Under the pieces are notes generated by a model, which was given only the letters and a program-made list of their open reading frames with translations, was not told the origin of the DNA and ran no database searches. Both the position numbers and the translations under genes were made by a program. DNA of 64,000 nt. It comes from an uncultured Bacteroidales bacterium. Lineage in GTDB: Bacteria > Bacteroidota > Bacteroidia > Bacteroidales > SZUA-534. Location: the NCBI GenBank assembly GCA_902790595.1, contig CADASL010000003.1, positions 186,001 through 250,000 of the forward strand, given 5' to 3'. This document shows, one piece after another, positions 17,708 through 26,836 of this stretch. Position 1 is the first letter of the stretch. The number at the start of each line of letters is the position of its first letter.

Positions 17708-18676
17708 TCAAGCATTTGCCTCTTTAGCCTCATCAACCATCTTGAGAATCAGCTCAAACTGCTCGTCGCGCGTCATTTGGCTGTTGTCAACCACACGGGC
17801 GTCGTCGGCCTGGCGCAGAGGCGAAACCTCGCGGTGCTGGTCGATGTAGTCGCGCTGGTTGACGTTCTCAAGAATCTCGTCGAAGGTAACCTTCTCGCCT
17901 TTGGCCGTCAGCTCATCGAAACGGCGCTGGGCGCGAACTTCGGGCGACGCGGTCATAAAAATCTTGAGGTCGGCGTTGGGGAAGACCACGGTGCCGATGT
18001 CGCGACCGTCCATCACAATTCCGCCCTGACGGCCCATATCCTGCTGCAGTTTAACCATTTGGGCGCGCACAAAATCAATGCGGCTCACGTAGCTCACCTT
18101 GTTCGACACCTCGATGCGGCGGATTTCGTCCTCAACTACCTCGCCGTTGAGCAGCGTGGTGTTTTTGCTGGTCTGTGGGTCGTAGATGAAGCTGATGCCG
18201 ATTTTTTCAATATCGCGCCGGAGCGCCGCCTCATCAACAGTGCCGTCGTCGGCAATCAGGCCGTTACGCATACAGTAGAGCGTCACGGCGCGGTACATTG
18301 CGCCCGTATCGACATAAACATAGCCCAATTTCCGCGCAAGCTCTTTTGCCACTGTGCTTTTGCCGCACGACGAGAATCCGTCGATGGCGATGGTGAGTTT
18401 TTTCTCCTTCATATTTTCGTTAACTATTTCTATTCCAAAATTATAATGCGTTAATTTCACTTTCGGTTTGACGATAACCGGCTTCTTGAAGCTGATTGGG
18501 GCGATGGCCGGTTTTTTGATGTGCACAGGGGCAATCGTCGGTTTCTTGATTTCGGGAGTAACCACGCCCGGGGTTTCCAGCTTTACGCTTTTGACTTCAG
18601 GCAGCTTTATCTCGGGCGCTTGCACACTGATTTCCTTCAATTTAGGAACGGTGATTTTCGGTATTCTAATCTTCAT
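17708..18676 (-). CDS. cmk: Cytidylate kinase with an unusual 88-residue Pro/Lys-rich N-terminal extension
   Basis: Residues 89-322 are a normal Cmk: MKEKKLTIAIDGFSSCGKST with the P-loop at 100-108, YVDTGAMYRAVTLY, MDGRDIGTVVFPNADLKIF and an Arg-rich lid. It phosphorylates CMP/dCMP. Ahead of it the frame is open for 88 more residues from an ATG at 18676, giving a repetitive P-x-I/V-K-K-P peptide (IKKPTIAPVHIKKPAIAPIS, then SFKKPVIVKPKVK) with no hydrophobic stretch. A normal-length Cmk would start at 18412, where the ATG follows GAAAAT and a TAATTTTG box 24 bases upstream (minus strand). So there may be two products, a separate small protein fused by mutation, or a real extension. The kinase part is sure; the extension is not. 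Confidence 0.9.
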   Translation of the reverse strand: MKIRIPKITVPKLKEISVQAPEIKLPEVKSVKLETPGVVTPEIKKPTIAPVHIKKPAIAPISFKKPVIVKPKVKLTHYNFGIEIVNENMKEKKLTIAIDGFSSCGKSTVAKELARKLGYVYVDTGAMYRAVTLYCMRNGLIADDGTVDEAALRRDIEKIGISFIYDPQTSKNTTLLNGEVVEDEIRRIEVSNKVSYVSRIDFVRAQMVKLQQDMGRQGGIVMDGRDIGTVVFPNADLKIFMTASPEVRAQRRFDELTAKGEKVTFDEILENVNQRDYIDQHREVSPLRQADDARVVDNSQMTRDEQFELILKMVDEAKEANA

Positions 18677-18724
18677 CGGATTTCAAGTTTTTTGGTTAAA
18701 GCAGGTTCATCCTAATCGGCAAAA

Positions 18725-19783
18725 CTATGAATTGATGTGCACCGTCTGCGTCGGGAAGGCGAAGTTGAGCCCCTCGGCGTTGAACCGCTCAAGAATGGCA
18801 AGATTCACTTCGCTCTGCGTCTCAAAAATGTCTTTCCCTTTGATAATGAAATAGATGAAACTGATGTTGATTGACGAATCGGCGAAGGTGTTGAAATAGA
18901 CGATTGGGGAGTTCTCAACGTTGGGGTTCTGGTCGGCAATCTCGCGCAGAATCTCCATCGCGCGCTTCATCTGGTCGGGAGTGGTGTCGTAGGTGAGGCC
19001 CAGTTCGAGCACCACGCGGCGCGACGGCTCGCGCGAAACGTTCTCCACCACGTTGTCGATGATGACGGCGCTCGGAATCACCACCTCGGTGCCCTCGAGC
19101 GTAGATAGGCGGAAGCTGCGCAGTCCGATGGCCACAATGTAGCCGTCGTAGCCGCTTACGCGAACGCGGTCGCCAATGCGGAACGGCTTGTCGAAGAAGA
19201 TGGTTATGCCTCCGAAGATGTTGGTCACCGTGTCTTTCGCCGCCAAGGCCAAAGCCAAACCGCCGATTCCGAGACCGGCCACCAGCGCCTTCACATCGTA
19301 GCCCGAATTGTTGAGCGCAATGACAATGCCGAAGCCCCAGATGATGGTCTGCACCGAGCGTTTGATGGCCGGAATCATCTGCTTGTCGGCGCGTTTGCCG
19401 GGCAGCTTGTCCGACACCGAGGGCCGCACATATTCGACAATGAGCAGCGCCACAAACCGCGACAGGAACCACGTCAGGCCGAGAATGAGCAGCATCGCGT
19501 AGGCGCGTGACATAAACGACACGGCGCGCACGGGCAGCGTCAGCTCCTGCAGGGCCAGCTTGATGCCAATGAGCATCACCACGGCGGCCACCGGTCTCTC
19601 GATGGCCTCAACAATAATGTCGTCGATTTTTGGCGGCGTGCGCTTAACTATCTTCTTGATAATATGACGGATAATCCAAAGCAGAATGTGGCTCACCACA
19701 AACGCCCCAACCACAAAGGCCACGGCCCAAAACCACTGGCCGATGGTGTTCTTCATAAACATCTGGTCGAAAAAATCTCGCAT
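18725..19783 (-). CDS. Small-conductance mechanosensitive channel (MscS family)
   Basis: 352 residues. Hydrophobic helices at about 18-40, 65-85 and 95-118, then the pore helix TM3 with the Gly/Ala pattern of MscS (VKALVAGLGIGGLALALAA, near 165-183) and the beta domain beginning GGITIFFDKPFRIGDRV and YDGYIVAIGLRSFRLSTLEG. The C-terminal part (SINISFIYFIIKGKD) fits the alpha/beta cage. It opens on membrane stretch during osmotic downshock. Member of the minus-strand run S41-GT4-mscS-cmk-ispH; the gap to cmk is 48 bases. Confidence 0.93.
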   Translation of the reverse strand: MRDFFDQMFMKNTIGQWFWAVAFVVGAFVVSHILLWIIRHIIKKIVKRTPPKIDDIIVEAIERPVAAVVMLIGIKLALQELTLPVRAVSFMSRAYAMLLILGLTWFLSRFVALLIVEYVRPSVSDKLPGKRADKQMIPAIKRSVQTIIWGFGIVIALNNSGYDVKALVAGLGIGGLALALAAKDTVTNIFGGITIFFDKPFRIGDRVRVSGYDGYIVAIGLRSFRLSTLEGTEVVIPSAVIIDNVVENVSREPSRRVVLELGLTYDTTPDQMKRAMEILREIADQNPNVENSPIVYFNTFADSSINISFIYFIIKGKDIFETQSEVNLAILERFNAEGLNFAFPTQTVHINS

Positions 19784-19804
19784 TCCAGTTTAATTTTCAA
19801 TGTT

Positions 19805-20932
19805 TTATATCGATTTTTTCAGCGTTTCGTACATATTTCTGGCAATGCCCTGCCAGCTGTATTTGTCGTAGAAAGCCTGCGGCGTATCGCCCGTGAGCGA
19901 CAAAGCGCCAACCAGACTGCTGGCGAACATATCCCAGTTGTTGTCGACCACCACCTGCAGCTTGCTTCCGCACACGGTGGTGTCAATTCCGATGGCGCCC
20001 ATCGATGTGGAGACAACCGGACGGTTCTGCCCGATGGCCTCAATCACCTTCGACTTGATGCCGCCGCTCTGCAGCGCAGGGTTCATCACCACGTCGGAAC
20101 TTCGGATGTACTCGTTGATGTCATCAACAAAACCGGCATAGACGATGTTGTTGCGCTTGAGGTCGTTGAAACGGCTCTGATACTCTTTCGAGAGGCCGCC
20201 TCCGCAGATGAGAATCTTGTAGCCCGTGCCGCCCATCAGCTTTTGCAGACGCGGCGCAATCTCATCGATGATTATTGACAGCGACTCGATGCTGGGCAGA
20301 TATTTCAGCACGCCGAAGAACATAAAAATCTTGTCGTTGGGGTCGATGCCGTGGCGGCCGAGCACAGTGGCGCGCTCGCCGGCGGCAACCGGCTGCAGCT
20401 CGGTCTGCTCAATGCCGTAAGGTTTCAGGTGGCATTTGTCGGGACTCAGACTGAACTTGTTGATGGCAATCTGGCGGTCCTGGTCAGTGGTGAAGAAGGC
20501 GCCTTTGGCAATCTTCATCGCAAAACGCTCCCACTCAAACATTGCCGGCCACCACCATTTGCCCGTGGCCATCGACCGCAGATACTCAATGTTGATTGCG
20601 TGGATGAACACCGGCACTCCGGTTTTCTTCGAGAGTGTGCCCATCCAGCCCAGAACGGGCTGCTCCAGAATAATCAAATCGGGCTTGAGCTCAATCACCT
20701 GGTCGTAGATGATTTTGTAGTTGACGCGCGAGATGCGGCGGAAAGCCGACCTCGGGACGATGGGCCGCAGCTCGAACGAGCATTCGGGAATGGTTGAGCC
20801 GACGCCAGTGATGACAGTCAGATTGGCGAACTGCCCCAGGGCGTTAAGATAGCCGAAAACACCTTTCTGGTCGCCTGAAACGGGCGGACAGAGCGGCTCG
20901 GGAGCTATCGACAGAATTTTCAGTTGGTCCAT
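19805..20932 (-). CDS. GT4-type glycosyltransferase (GT-B fold)
   Basis: 375 residues. N-terminal half has an early PPVSGDQKGVFGYLNALGQF, the acceptor-side Gly-rich loop of GT-B enzymes; the C-terminal half has ILICGGGL, NIVYAGFVDDINEYIRSSDV and SGGIKSKVIEAIGQNRPVV, where the Glu of KVIEAIG is the nucleotide-sugar ligand. No membrane helix. Donor and acceptor unknown; outer-membrane or capsule glycans are likely given Bacteroidetes context, but the neighbours (protease, MscS) give no hint. Eight bases separate it from the S41 gene, so they are probably co-transcribed. Confidence 0.88.
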   Translation of the reverse strand: MDQLKILSIAPEPLCPPVSGDQKGVFGYLNALGQFANLTVITGVGSTIPECSFELRPIVPRSAFRRISRVNYKIIYDQVIELKPDLIILEQPVLGWMGTLSKKTGVPVFIHAINIEYLRSMATGKWWWPAMFEWERFAMKIAKGAFFTTDQDRQIAINKFSLSPDKCHLKPYGIEQTELQPVAAGERATVLGRHGIDPNDKIFMFFGVLKYLPSIESLSIIIDEIAPRLQKLMGGTGYKILICGGGLSKEYQSRFNDLKRNNIVYAGFVDDINEYIRSSDVVMNPALQSGGIKSKVIEAIGQNRPVVSTSMGAIGIDTTVCGSKLQVVVDNNWDMFASSLVGALSLTGDTPQAFYDKYSWQGIARNMYETLKKSI

Positions 20933-20940
20933 ATTGCGGT

Positions 20941-22665
20941 TTATTTACGTGGTTCGGAATTGGTGCCGTCGGGCTGCGCATCGGTTTTAGCGGCTGGCGA
21001 GAGCAGGCGTTTGTACTCGTCGGGGTTGTTGAGCACGGCCACCGCCTTGATGAGCGTTGAGTCGGCGGGCAGCTGCGCCTTTGCGCGGCCCTCCTGGTAG
21101 TAGTACCGGCTTACAATCTCCTCTTTGAGCAGCATACTGATTTCTGCCTTGTGCGTCTTCAGGTCCTGCTCCTTGTTGTGAGCCAGTTTGCTGCGCAGCT
21201 GCTGAAGCTCGTTGTCGATGACATCGGAATGGTTCTCGCGTTTGACGGCTTTCTCAAGATCAGCGATAATCTTTTCGCTTTCAAGCGTATAGTCGTAGCT
21301 CTTGTCGGCCAGGAAGCTGACGAAATCTTCGTAATCGGTATCGCTCAGGGCGAATTTCTCCGGCTCGCAAATCGATGAGTGCTTCTGGGCGTAGAGTGTT
21401 GCGAAATCGAAAATCAGGTTTTTGCTGTAAAGGCTGTAGGTGATGTTGCTCATCATCTCCGGCTCCACCTTCACGTCGGGCAGCACACCGCCACCGTCGT
21501 ACACATCGCGGCCAGCGCGTGTCTGGAACTTGGTGATGAGCGAATCAGGCACCTTGCCCACGCTTCCGTCCGCGTTGCGGTGCGAATAGTCGAGAGCCTG
21601 GATGCAACGTCCGCTGGGGATGTAGTATTTTGCGGTGGTGAGCTTCAGCTTGGTGTTGTAGCTCAAGTCGCGGGTGGTCTGCACAAGACCCTTGCCGTAG
21701 CTGCGGGTGCCCACAATCACGCCGCGGTCGAGGTCCTGAATCACACCCGACACAATCTCTGAGGCCGAAGCCGAACCGCTGTTGACAAGCACTGCCAGCG
21801 GAATCTCGGTATCAACTGGCTCGTTTGTCGAGTAGTAGGTTTTGTTCCACATCTTCACCTTACCCTTGGTGCTGACAATCTCGCGGCCCTTGTCAACAAA
21901 GATGTTCGACACGTTGATGGCCTCGTTGAGCAGGCCTCCCGGGTTTCCGCGAAGGTCGAGCACAAGACCGCGCAGCTGGTTGTTCTTTTTCAGATTGAGC
22001 AGAGCCTCCTTTACCTCCTGGCTGCAATTCTCGGTGAAATTGTTGAGGTGGATGTATCCGATGCCGTCGGCCACCATTCCGTAGTACGGCACGCTTTTCA
22101 CCTTGATTTTCTGGCGGATAATCTCCACTTTGCGCAGCTGGCCCGTAAACGGAGTCTCAACGGTGAGCACCACCTTCGATTTGGGCTCGCCCTTGAGCAG
22201 CTCGCTCACATCCTCGCTTTTCATATCGGCAATGTCGCGGCCGTCAATCTCTTTGATGATGTCGCCTGCGCGGATGCCGGCCTGAGCAGCCGGAGCGTCG
22301 GCAATGGGCTCGTTCACCTCAACGTACTTGCCCTTGCTGTGAATGTAGGCTCCGATGCCGCCGTACTGGCCGGTGGTCATAAAGCGGAAATCCTCAATGT
22401 CCGACTCGGGAATATAAACCGTGTAGGGGTCGAGTGATTTCAGCATCTCGTCGATGCTCTTCTTCACAAGGTCGCCGGCGTCAATCTCGTCAACGTAATA
22501 GATTGACAGCTCGCGGAACAGTGTGTGATAGATGTCGAGGTTCTTCGACATCTCAAAATCGCGCTCGCCGGTGCCCATAAACCCGACGCCCAGCACTACG
22601 GCAGCCGCTATGGCCGCCACTCCCCATTTAACTTTCGATTTATTCATTGCATCTGTAAATTTCAT
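20941..22665 (-). CDS. C-terminal processing peptidase, family S41
   Basis: 574 residues. An N-terminal hydrophobic segment (VAAIAAAVVLGVGFMG, about 16-31) anchors or exports it. A PDZ domain follows (YGGIGAYIHSKGKYVEVNEP; AGIRAGDIIKEIDG), then the protease core with LVLDLRGNPGGLL, the Ser of VNSGSASASEIVSG and the Lys of GTRSYGKGLVQT, which together form the Ser-Lys dyad. A Bacteroidetes-type C-terminal tail rich in charged helices ends the protein. Periplasmic protein quality control or tail cleavage is the family role. A TACCTTTG box lies 29 bases upstream. In Bacteroidetes this gene is often beside rnpA, as here. Confidence 0.94.
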   Translation of the reverse strand: MKFTDAMNKSKVKWGVAAIAAAVVLGVGFMGTGERDFEMSKNLDIYHTLFRELSIYYVDEIDAGDLVKKSIDEMLKSLDPYTVYIPESDIEDFRFMTTGQYGGIGAYIHSKGKYVEVNEPIADAPAAQAGIRAGDIIKEIDGRDIADMKSEDVSELLKGEPKSKVVLTVETPFTGQLRKVEIIRQKIKVKSVPYYGMVADGIGYIHLNNFTENCSQEVKEALLNLKKNNQLRGLVLDLRGNPGGLLNEAINVSNIFVDKGREIVSTKGKVKMWNKTYYSTNEPVDTEIPLAVLVNSGSASASEIVSGVIQDLDRGVIVGTRSYGKGLVQTTRDLSYNTKLKLTTAKYYIPSGRCIQALDYSHRNADGSVGKVPDSLITKFQTRAGRDVYDGGGVLPDVKVEPEMMSNITYSLYSKNLIFDFATLYAQKHSSICEPEKFALSDTDYEDFVSFLADKSYDYTLESEKIIADLEKAVKRENHSDVIDNELQQLRSKLAHNKEQDLKTHKAEISMLLKEEIVSRYYYQEGRAKAQLPADSTLIKAVAVLNNPDEYKRLLSPAAKTDAQPDGTNSEPRK

Positions 22666-22693
22666 TCAAAACCAGCGGACTTGCCGCCGCAAA

Positions 22694-22701
22694 CAAAGGT
22701 A
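22694..22701 (-). promoter_or_regulatory. Putative -7 box before the S41 peptidase (TACCTTTG)
   Basis: Minus-strand TACCTTTG matches TAnnTTTG, 28 bases before the S41 start in the short gap after rnpA. It would give the peptidase run a promoter of its own in addition to that of rnpA. Confidence 0.5.
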
Positions 22702-22709
22702 AAACATCG

Positions 22710-23120
22710 TCACAAATCTGCGCTCTCGCGGCCCACTTTTTCCGCCAGCCGCGCCAGCAGCTGCCTGACGCTGCTCTCGGCATCGGCAAACGTCATAGGC
22801 TCAGTGTTTTGCGCCACAAACAAGAACGACAGTTTCAGCGGTTTGTTGCACAGTGCGTCGGTCAAAATGTGGCGGTTGAGCCTGAAGGCCTCGCGCATAA
22901 GGCGTTTGTTGCGGTTGCGGTCAACGGCCAGATGGTGGATTTTCTTTGGTGCCACAAACCCAACCTGATGGCTGTAGGCGTCGGCCGGCTCCGTGGCAAA
23001 AACCAGCTTGATGCCGCCCGCCCGCAGCACGCGGTTCTGCACAAAAACAGCCTCAATAGCCTTGCGCAGCTTGAGGTGCTCGGTGCGCTTGTAAGTGTAT
23101 TGGTGTTTGCTCTGCTCCAT
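22710..23120 (-). CDS. rnpA: Ribonuclease P protein component
   Basis: 136 residues, basic, from the ATG at 23120. The RNA-binding signature NRNKRLMREAFRLN (about residues 68-81) and the preceding VGFVAPKKIHHLAVDRN match RnpA. It assists the catalytic RNA in maturing tRNA 5' ends. The start MEQSKHQYTYKRTEHL is preferred to one at 23141, which lies in a TATATTTG promoter box. Neither rpmH nor yidC is beside it, unlike the classical origin-linked arrangement; a tRNA-Phe gene lies 178 bases upstream. Confidence 0.93.
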   Translation of the reverse strand: MEQSKHQYTYKRTEHLKLRKAIEAVFVQNRVLRAGGIKLVFATEPADAYSHQVGFVAPKKIHHLAVDRNRNKRLMREAFRLNRHILTDALCNKPLKLSFLFVAQNTEPMTFADAESSVRQLLARLAEKVGRESADL

Positions 23121-23138
23121 AGTGCCGCAATAAAGGAG

Positions 23139-23146
23139 CAAATATA
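23139..23146 (-). promoter_or_regulatory. Putative -7 box of the rnpA promoter (TATATTTG)
   Basis: Exact TAnnTTTG on the minus strand, 18 bases before the rnpA ATG at 23120; it also argues against the longer non-ATG start at 23141. Confidence 0.6.
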
Positions 23147-23261
23147 GGGGAATTTGTTATCGGAATGGATTGTTTAAGCAACGATTACTTTGTGATGATG
23201 CCACTATTTTTTTCGTGCGCTTTTTCGTCAGCTCTAAAGCATCATCAAACCACCTAAAAAC

Positions 23262-23295
23262 AAAAAAGAGAACCCGTTTGAGAGTTCTCTTTTTG
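23262..23295 (-). terminator. Rho-independent terminator after tRNA-Phe
   Basis: AAAAAGAGAAC and GTTCTCTTTTT form an 11-bp stem around a 10-base loop. On the minus strand the right-hand side ends in TTCTCTTTTTTG, so it should stop transcripts of the tRNA gene, 3 bases beyond the tRNA 3' end. Confidence 0.75.
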
Positions 23296-23297
23296 TG

Positions 23298-23370
23298 TGG
23301 TGCCACCGGGAATCGAACCAGGGACACAAGGATTTTCAGTCCTTTGCTCTACCAACTGAGCTATGGCACC
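23298..23370 (-). tRNA. tRNA-Phe (anticodon GAA)
   Basis: 73 bases on the minus strand from GGTGCCA to the discriminator A. Acceptor stem GGTGCCA/TGGCACC pairs perfectly; D arm AGCTCAGTTGGTAGAGC; anticodon stem-loop GGACTGAAAATCC with GAA in the loop; T arm CTGGTTCGATTCCCGG with the TTCGATT loop. No CCA is encoded. A well-formed promoter lies upstream and a terminator downstream. Confidence 0.97.
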
Positions 23371-23390
23371 CCATTTGCTTAAGAGCGGTG

Positions 23391-23420
23391 CAAAAGTACA
23401 AAAAAATTGAAACCGCCAAA
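23391..23420 (-). promoter_or_regulatory. Promoter of tRNA-Phe: TTTG-N18-TACTTTTG
   Basis: Minus-strand -7 box TACTTTTG (23391-23398) with a -33 TTTG (23417-23420) 18 bases upstream, close to the Bacteroidetes consensus TTTG-N19-21-TAnnTTTG. It is the best-formed promoter in the window and lies 20 bases before the mature tRNA 5' end. Confidence 0.7.
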
Positions 23421-23549
23421 ATTTTGACGCAAAAAATAAGAATTCAACAATAGAATATTGGCCACAAGCCAAAGTTGAGACGAATCAAAAGGTTGACTAT
23501 CAATCAGAAAGCAATAAAACAGGCAAGCGCTTTTTGCATTTGCCCAACA

Positions 23550-25397
23550 CTATTTCCACTCCTGTTTTTTCTTTTCGTACCACTCCTTCATTATATAAAA
23601 AGCCTTTTTCTTCTCGCCGTTGTCGGAGAAAAGGCCCTTGCGGTTGTAATAATCCTGCGTGCCGACAAGAACACGGCGCGGCGAGCGAAAATCTTTCAAA
23701 ATCCACGGCGTTGTGCCGGCCAGACCATCGATTTTGTCCAGCATTGCAACGTTTTCGATGTAGAGGTTTTCCTGAAACTCCTCGGTCCAGCGTTGATTCT
23801 TCTCGCCGTGGTTGCCGAACTTTGCGCCGCCGCCAAACTCGCTTACAATCACCGGTTTGTTGTACGGAATCTCCCAAGTCATCCGGGGCGCGTCGTTCAC
23901 ATCGCGGTACCAACCGATGTATTGGTTGAAACTGATAACATCAACATATTGATTCATATTGTCTTGCAACCGGTTGTGATAATTGTCGGCCGAAAGCACT
24001 TCCATTGCCATACTTATGAGCCGTGTGGAATCGAGGCTTCGGGCATATTGGGCGAGCTGGGCGAGGAACCTTTCACGAGCGTCGCCGTGCGGAGTCTCAT
24101 TGGCTATCGACCAGATAATCACGTTGGAGCGATTTCGGTCGCGGGCAATCATATCACGTAGCTGATTCTTGGCGTTGGCGAGAGTGGCGGCGTTCTCCCA
24201 ATCGATTGTCCAGTAAACCGGTATCTCCGACCATACAAGAATTCCCTGACGTTCGGCCTCACGCACCATAAACTCATTGTGCGGATAGTGCGCCAGCCGC
24301 ACATAATTGCAGCCGAGTTCTTTTGCCCAGCCAAGCAGAGTCTCAGCATCTTGCACCGAATTGGCGCGCCCGCCGCCGTTGGGTTTCTCCTCGTGGATAC
24401 TGATGCCGCGCAAGAAAATCGGCTTGCCGTTGAGCAGGATTTGCTTGCCTTGAGTCTCGATGGTGCGGAACCCGATTTCGTCGGCCAATGTCGGACGATA
24501 TTCCCCCTGAATTCTTGGCGCTCCGCCGATTATTAATTTCACATCATAAAGTTTCGGATTCTCGGGCGACCAAAGCTCAACATTTTTCACTTTTATAACA
24601 CCCGACACTTTACCCTCGTTGTCAGTCATAAACGACTGATAAACTTTTAATTCGGGAATCGAAACAGCAATGCATTTGTTTTCAAGCTTTTGGTTGAGAT
24701 TTGCCGAAAAACTGATCTCGCGGTATTTCTGCTTCGGGTCGTTGAGTTTTTTCAGCGAAAAACTGTAATTTTCAATGTAAATCTCGTCAGTTTCAACAAG
24801 ATAGACGTCGCGCGTAATGCCGCCATAGTTCCACCAGTCGAAAATCTGTGTGGGCACATTCTCCTTGCGGCGTTTGTTGTCAACTTTCACAATCACAAAG
24901 TTTTCGCCGTCTTTGACAATATCAGTGACATCGAAATTAAATGGAGTGAAACCACCCTCGTGCCGCCCGAGTTTCTTGCCGTTGAGATACACAATGGCCT
25001 CGTAGTTCACCGCCCCGAAATAGAGAATGGCGCGCTTGCCTTGCTTTTTGGTGTAGTCGAACGACTTTTTAAACCAAACCGTTCCTTCGTAGAAAAACAA
25101 CCGCTCGTCTTTTGTGTTCCAGTCCGATGGTATTGCCATTGTTGGCGCAAGGTCGAAATCGTACTCAACCAAATCTTCGGGGCGCTGCGGTTTTGCGTTC
25201 AGAAAAAAGCCCCACGGGGTTGGATTCATACGATAGTCGTAATAGCCTTCTTCCTGAACGTCAACAATATAGTTCCAATCGCCGTTGAGCGATATTTTTT
25301 CGCGGTTAAGCACGTTGGCGATTTGCGGAATTTCTTGTGCCGCAGCGTTTTGCGAGAGCATTGCGGCAAGCATAAGAGCAGATAGTGATGTTTTCAT
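23550..25397 (-). CDS. Secreted glycoside hydrolase family 2, beta-glucuronidase candidate
   Basis: 615 residues from the ATG at 25397 (a TTG two codons earlier is rejected). A signal peptide ends near AAAQE. GH2 modules follow: sugar-binding jelly roll with GTVWFKKSF and YFGAVNYEAIVYLNGKKLG, an Ig-like domain, then the TIM barrel with LRGISIHEEKP, acid/base E434 in SIANETPHG and nucleophile E520 in VSEFGGG. N585-R-K587 in YYNRKGLFS reproduces the NxK motif that holds the uronate carboxylate in beta-glucuronidases, so glucuronide is a better guess than galactoside. Periplasmic or surface location. No SusCD, sensor or other glycan gene adjoins. The fold is sure; the substrate is inferred. Confidence 0.9.
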   Translation of the reverse strand: MKTSLSALMLAAMLSQNAAAQEIPQIANVLNREKISLNGDWNYIVDVQEEGYYDYRMNPTPWGFFLNAKPQRPEDLVEYDFDLAPTMAIPSDWNTKDERLFFYEGTVWFKKSFDYTKKQGKRAILYFGAVNYEAIVYLNGKKLGRHEGGFTPFNFDVTDIVKDGENFVIVKVDNKRRKENVPTQIFDWWNYGGITRDVYLVETDEIYIENYSFSLKKLNDPKQKYREISFSANLNQKLENKCIAVSIPELKVYQSFMTDNEGKVSGVIKVKNVELWSPENPKLYDVKLIIGGAPRIQGEYRPTLADEIGFRTIETQGKQILLNGKPIFLRGISIHEEKPNGGGRANSVQDAETLLGWAKELGCNYVRLAHYPHNEFMVREAERQGILVWSEIPVYWTIDWENAATLANAKNQLRDMIARDRNRSNVIIWSIANETPHGDARERFLAQLAQYARSLDSTRLISMAMEVLSADNYHNRLQDNMNQYVDVISFNQYIGWYRDVNDAPRMTWEIPYNKPVIVSEFGGGAKFGNHGEKNQRWTEEFQENLYIENVAMLDKIDGLAGTTPWILKDFRSPRRVLVGTQDYYNRKGLFSDNGEKKKAFYIMKEWYEKKKQEWK

Positions 25398-25489
25398 TTT
25401 CAAATTACTTACAAGTGCGAAATGTAAGAAAAAAGCCCGACTACTTTCGGCTCAAGCCAAATAAACCCATTTTTTCCGCCGAACTATTC

Positions 25490-25497
25490 TATCTTTG
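25490..25497 (+). promoter_or_regulatory. Putative -7 box of the mrp promoter (TATCTTTG)
   Basis: TATCTTTG fits TAnnTTTG and is 21 bases before the ATG at 25519; the earlier possible start at 25495 (TTG) is part of this box and is therefore rejected. Confidence 0.55.
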
Positions 25498-25518
25498 CCG
25501 CCACATAAGCGCAACAAT

Positions 25519-26613
25519 ATGGAAATCACACCTGCACAAGTGTTCGGCGTGCTGCGGACGGTTGTCCACCCCGAACTCAAGCGAGACATAATCCAGTTGG
25601 GAATGGTTCAAGGGCTCGAAATTGATGGCCCGAACGTCGGCTTTACGCTGATGATTGGTAAGAAGGAGAGCACCAACATCGCCCTGCTCAAACAGAACTG
25701 CGTCGAGGCGCTTGAGGCTGCCATCAGCGGCATCAGCGTGCGCGGCAACATCAGGGTGCAGTCGAAACCCGAAACCGAAGACGACGAGCCGAACGGCCTG
25801 CGCAATGTGAAGAACATTATTGCCGTGGCCTCAGGCAAAGGCGGCGTGGGTAAATCAACCGTGGCCGTCAATCTGGCTGTTGCGCTTGCGCAGAAGGGCG
25901 CCAAAGTGGGCCTTGTGGATGCCGACATTTACGGACCATCGATTCCGCTTATGTTCGACCTGCCCGACGCACGCCCGATGGCCAACGACGAGAAGCTGAT
26001 TGTGCCGGTTGAGAAATATGGTGTCAAGCTGCTGTCCATCGGCTTTTTTGTGAATGCCAAGGACGCTCTTGTATGGCGCGGCCCGATGGCCACCAGCGCC
26101 CTCAAGCAGATGATTATGGAGGGCGCGTGGGGCGACCTCGACTATCTGCTTATCGATATGCCTCCCGGAACAGGTGATATTCATCTGGCTATCATCCAGA
26201 TGCTTGCCGTGACTGGCGCCATCATTGTCAGCACACCGCAGGAGGTGGCTCTGGCCGATGCTCTGAAGGGGATGAATATGTTCCTCAACGAGAAAGTTGG
26301 CGTGCCGGTATTGGGCCTGGTTGAGAATATGGCGTGGTTCACACCTGCCGAACTGCCCGAAAACAAATATTTCATCTTTGGCAACGGCGGTTGCAAGCGG
26401 CTGGCCGAGACCGAGGGCGTGAAATTCCTTGGACAGATACCAATTGTGCAAAGTGTTCGCGAAGGCGGCGACAGCGGCCAACCGGCAGCTCTCGACAGCA
26501 CAAGCATCGTGGGCGGATACTTCCACTCGCTGGCCGACAATGTGATGGCCGCCATCGACTATCGCAACAGCAATCTTGCCGCCACTCACAAGGTTGAGGT
26601 GAAGAAAAAGTAA
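25519..26613 (+). CDS. Mrp/ApbC-type P-loop ATPase, Fe-S cluster carrier
   Basis: 364 residues. An N-terminal DUF59/MIP18-like domain (about 1-85, [17 protein letters not shown]) precedes the Mrp ATPase with a deviant Walker [17 protein letters not shown] (near 105), [14 protein letters not shown], and [14 protein letters not shown]. Members carry and transfer Fe-S clusters, so it complements sufBCD. The cluster CxxC of some members is not obvious; a single Cys in [10 protein letters not shown] near 295 is seen. It diverges from the GH2 gene. Start set by the promoter and by the family N terminus MEITPAQV. Confidence 0.93.
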   Translation: MEITPAQVFGVLRTVVHPELKRDIIQLGMVQGLEIDGPNVGFTLMIGKKESTNIALLKQNCVEALEAAISGISVRGNIRVQSKPETEDDEPNGLRNVKNIIAVASGKGGVGKSTVAVNLAVALAQKGAKVGLVDADIYGPSIPLMFDLPDARPMANDEKLIVPVEKYGVKLLSIGFFVNAKDALVWRGPMATSALKQMIMEGAWGDLDYLLIDMPPGTGDIHLAIIQMLAVTGAIIVSTPQEVALADALKGMNMFLNEKVGVPVLGLVENMAWFTPAELPENKYFIFGNGGCKRLAETEGVKFLGQIPIVQSVREGGDSGQPAALDSTSIVGGYFHSLADNVMAAIDYRNSNLAATHKVEVKKK

Positions 26614-26794
26614 GAGCAAATCTTGCTGATTCGGCAAATCAGGCTTCGCTTTTTAAGTGAAAGTCTCTTTTGGTATGTCTGTTATCGTTTTGATAATTAG
26701 ATGGTTACATTTATCCGCATTGGTAGCGAAGAAGAATTATGCATAAAAATTCGTTTATATGCATTTTTCACTTTTCAATTTCCGTTGCCAATGA

Positions 26795-26802
26795 TACCTT
26801 TG
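26795..26802 (+). promoter_or_regulatory. Putative -7 box before the S46 peptidase (TACCTTTG)
   Basis: TACCTTTG, exact TAnnTTTG, 34 bases before the ATG at 26837. The 223-base gap after mrp also holds a weak stem (CTGATT/AATCAG, 26626-26642) that may end the mrp transcript. Confidence 0.55.
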
Positions 26803-26836
26803 GCGCGTTTTAACAACAATAAAACCACTAATTTCT

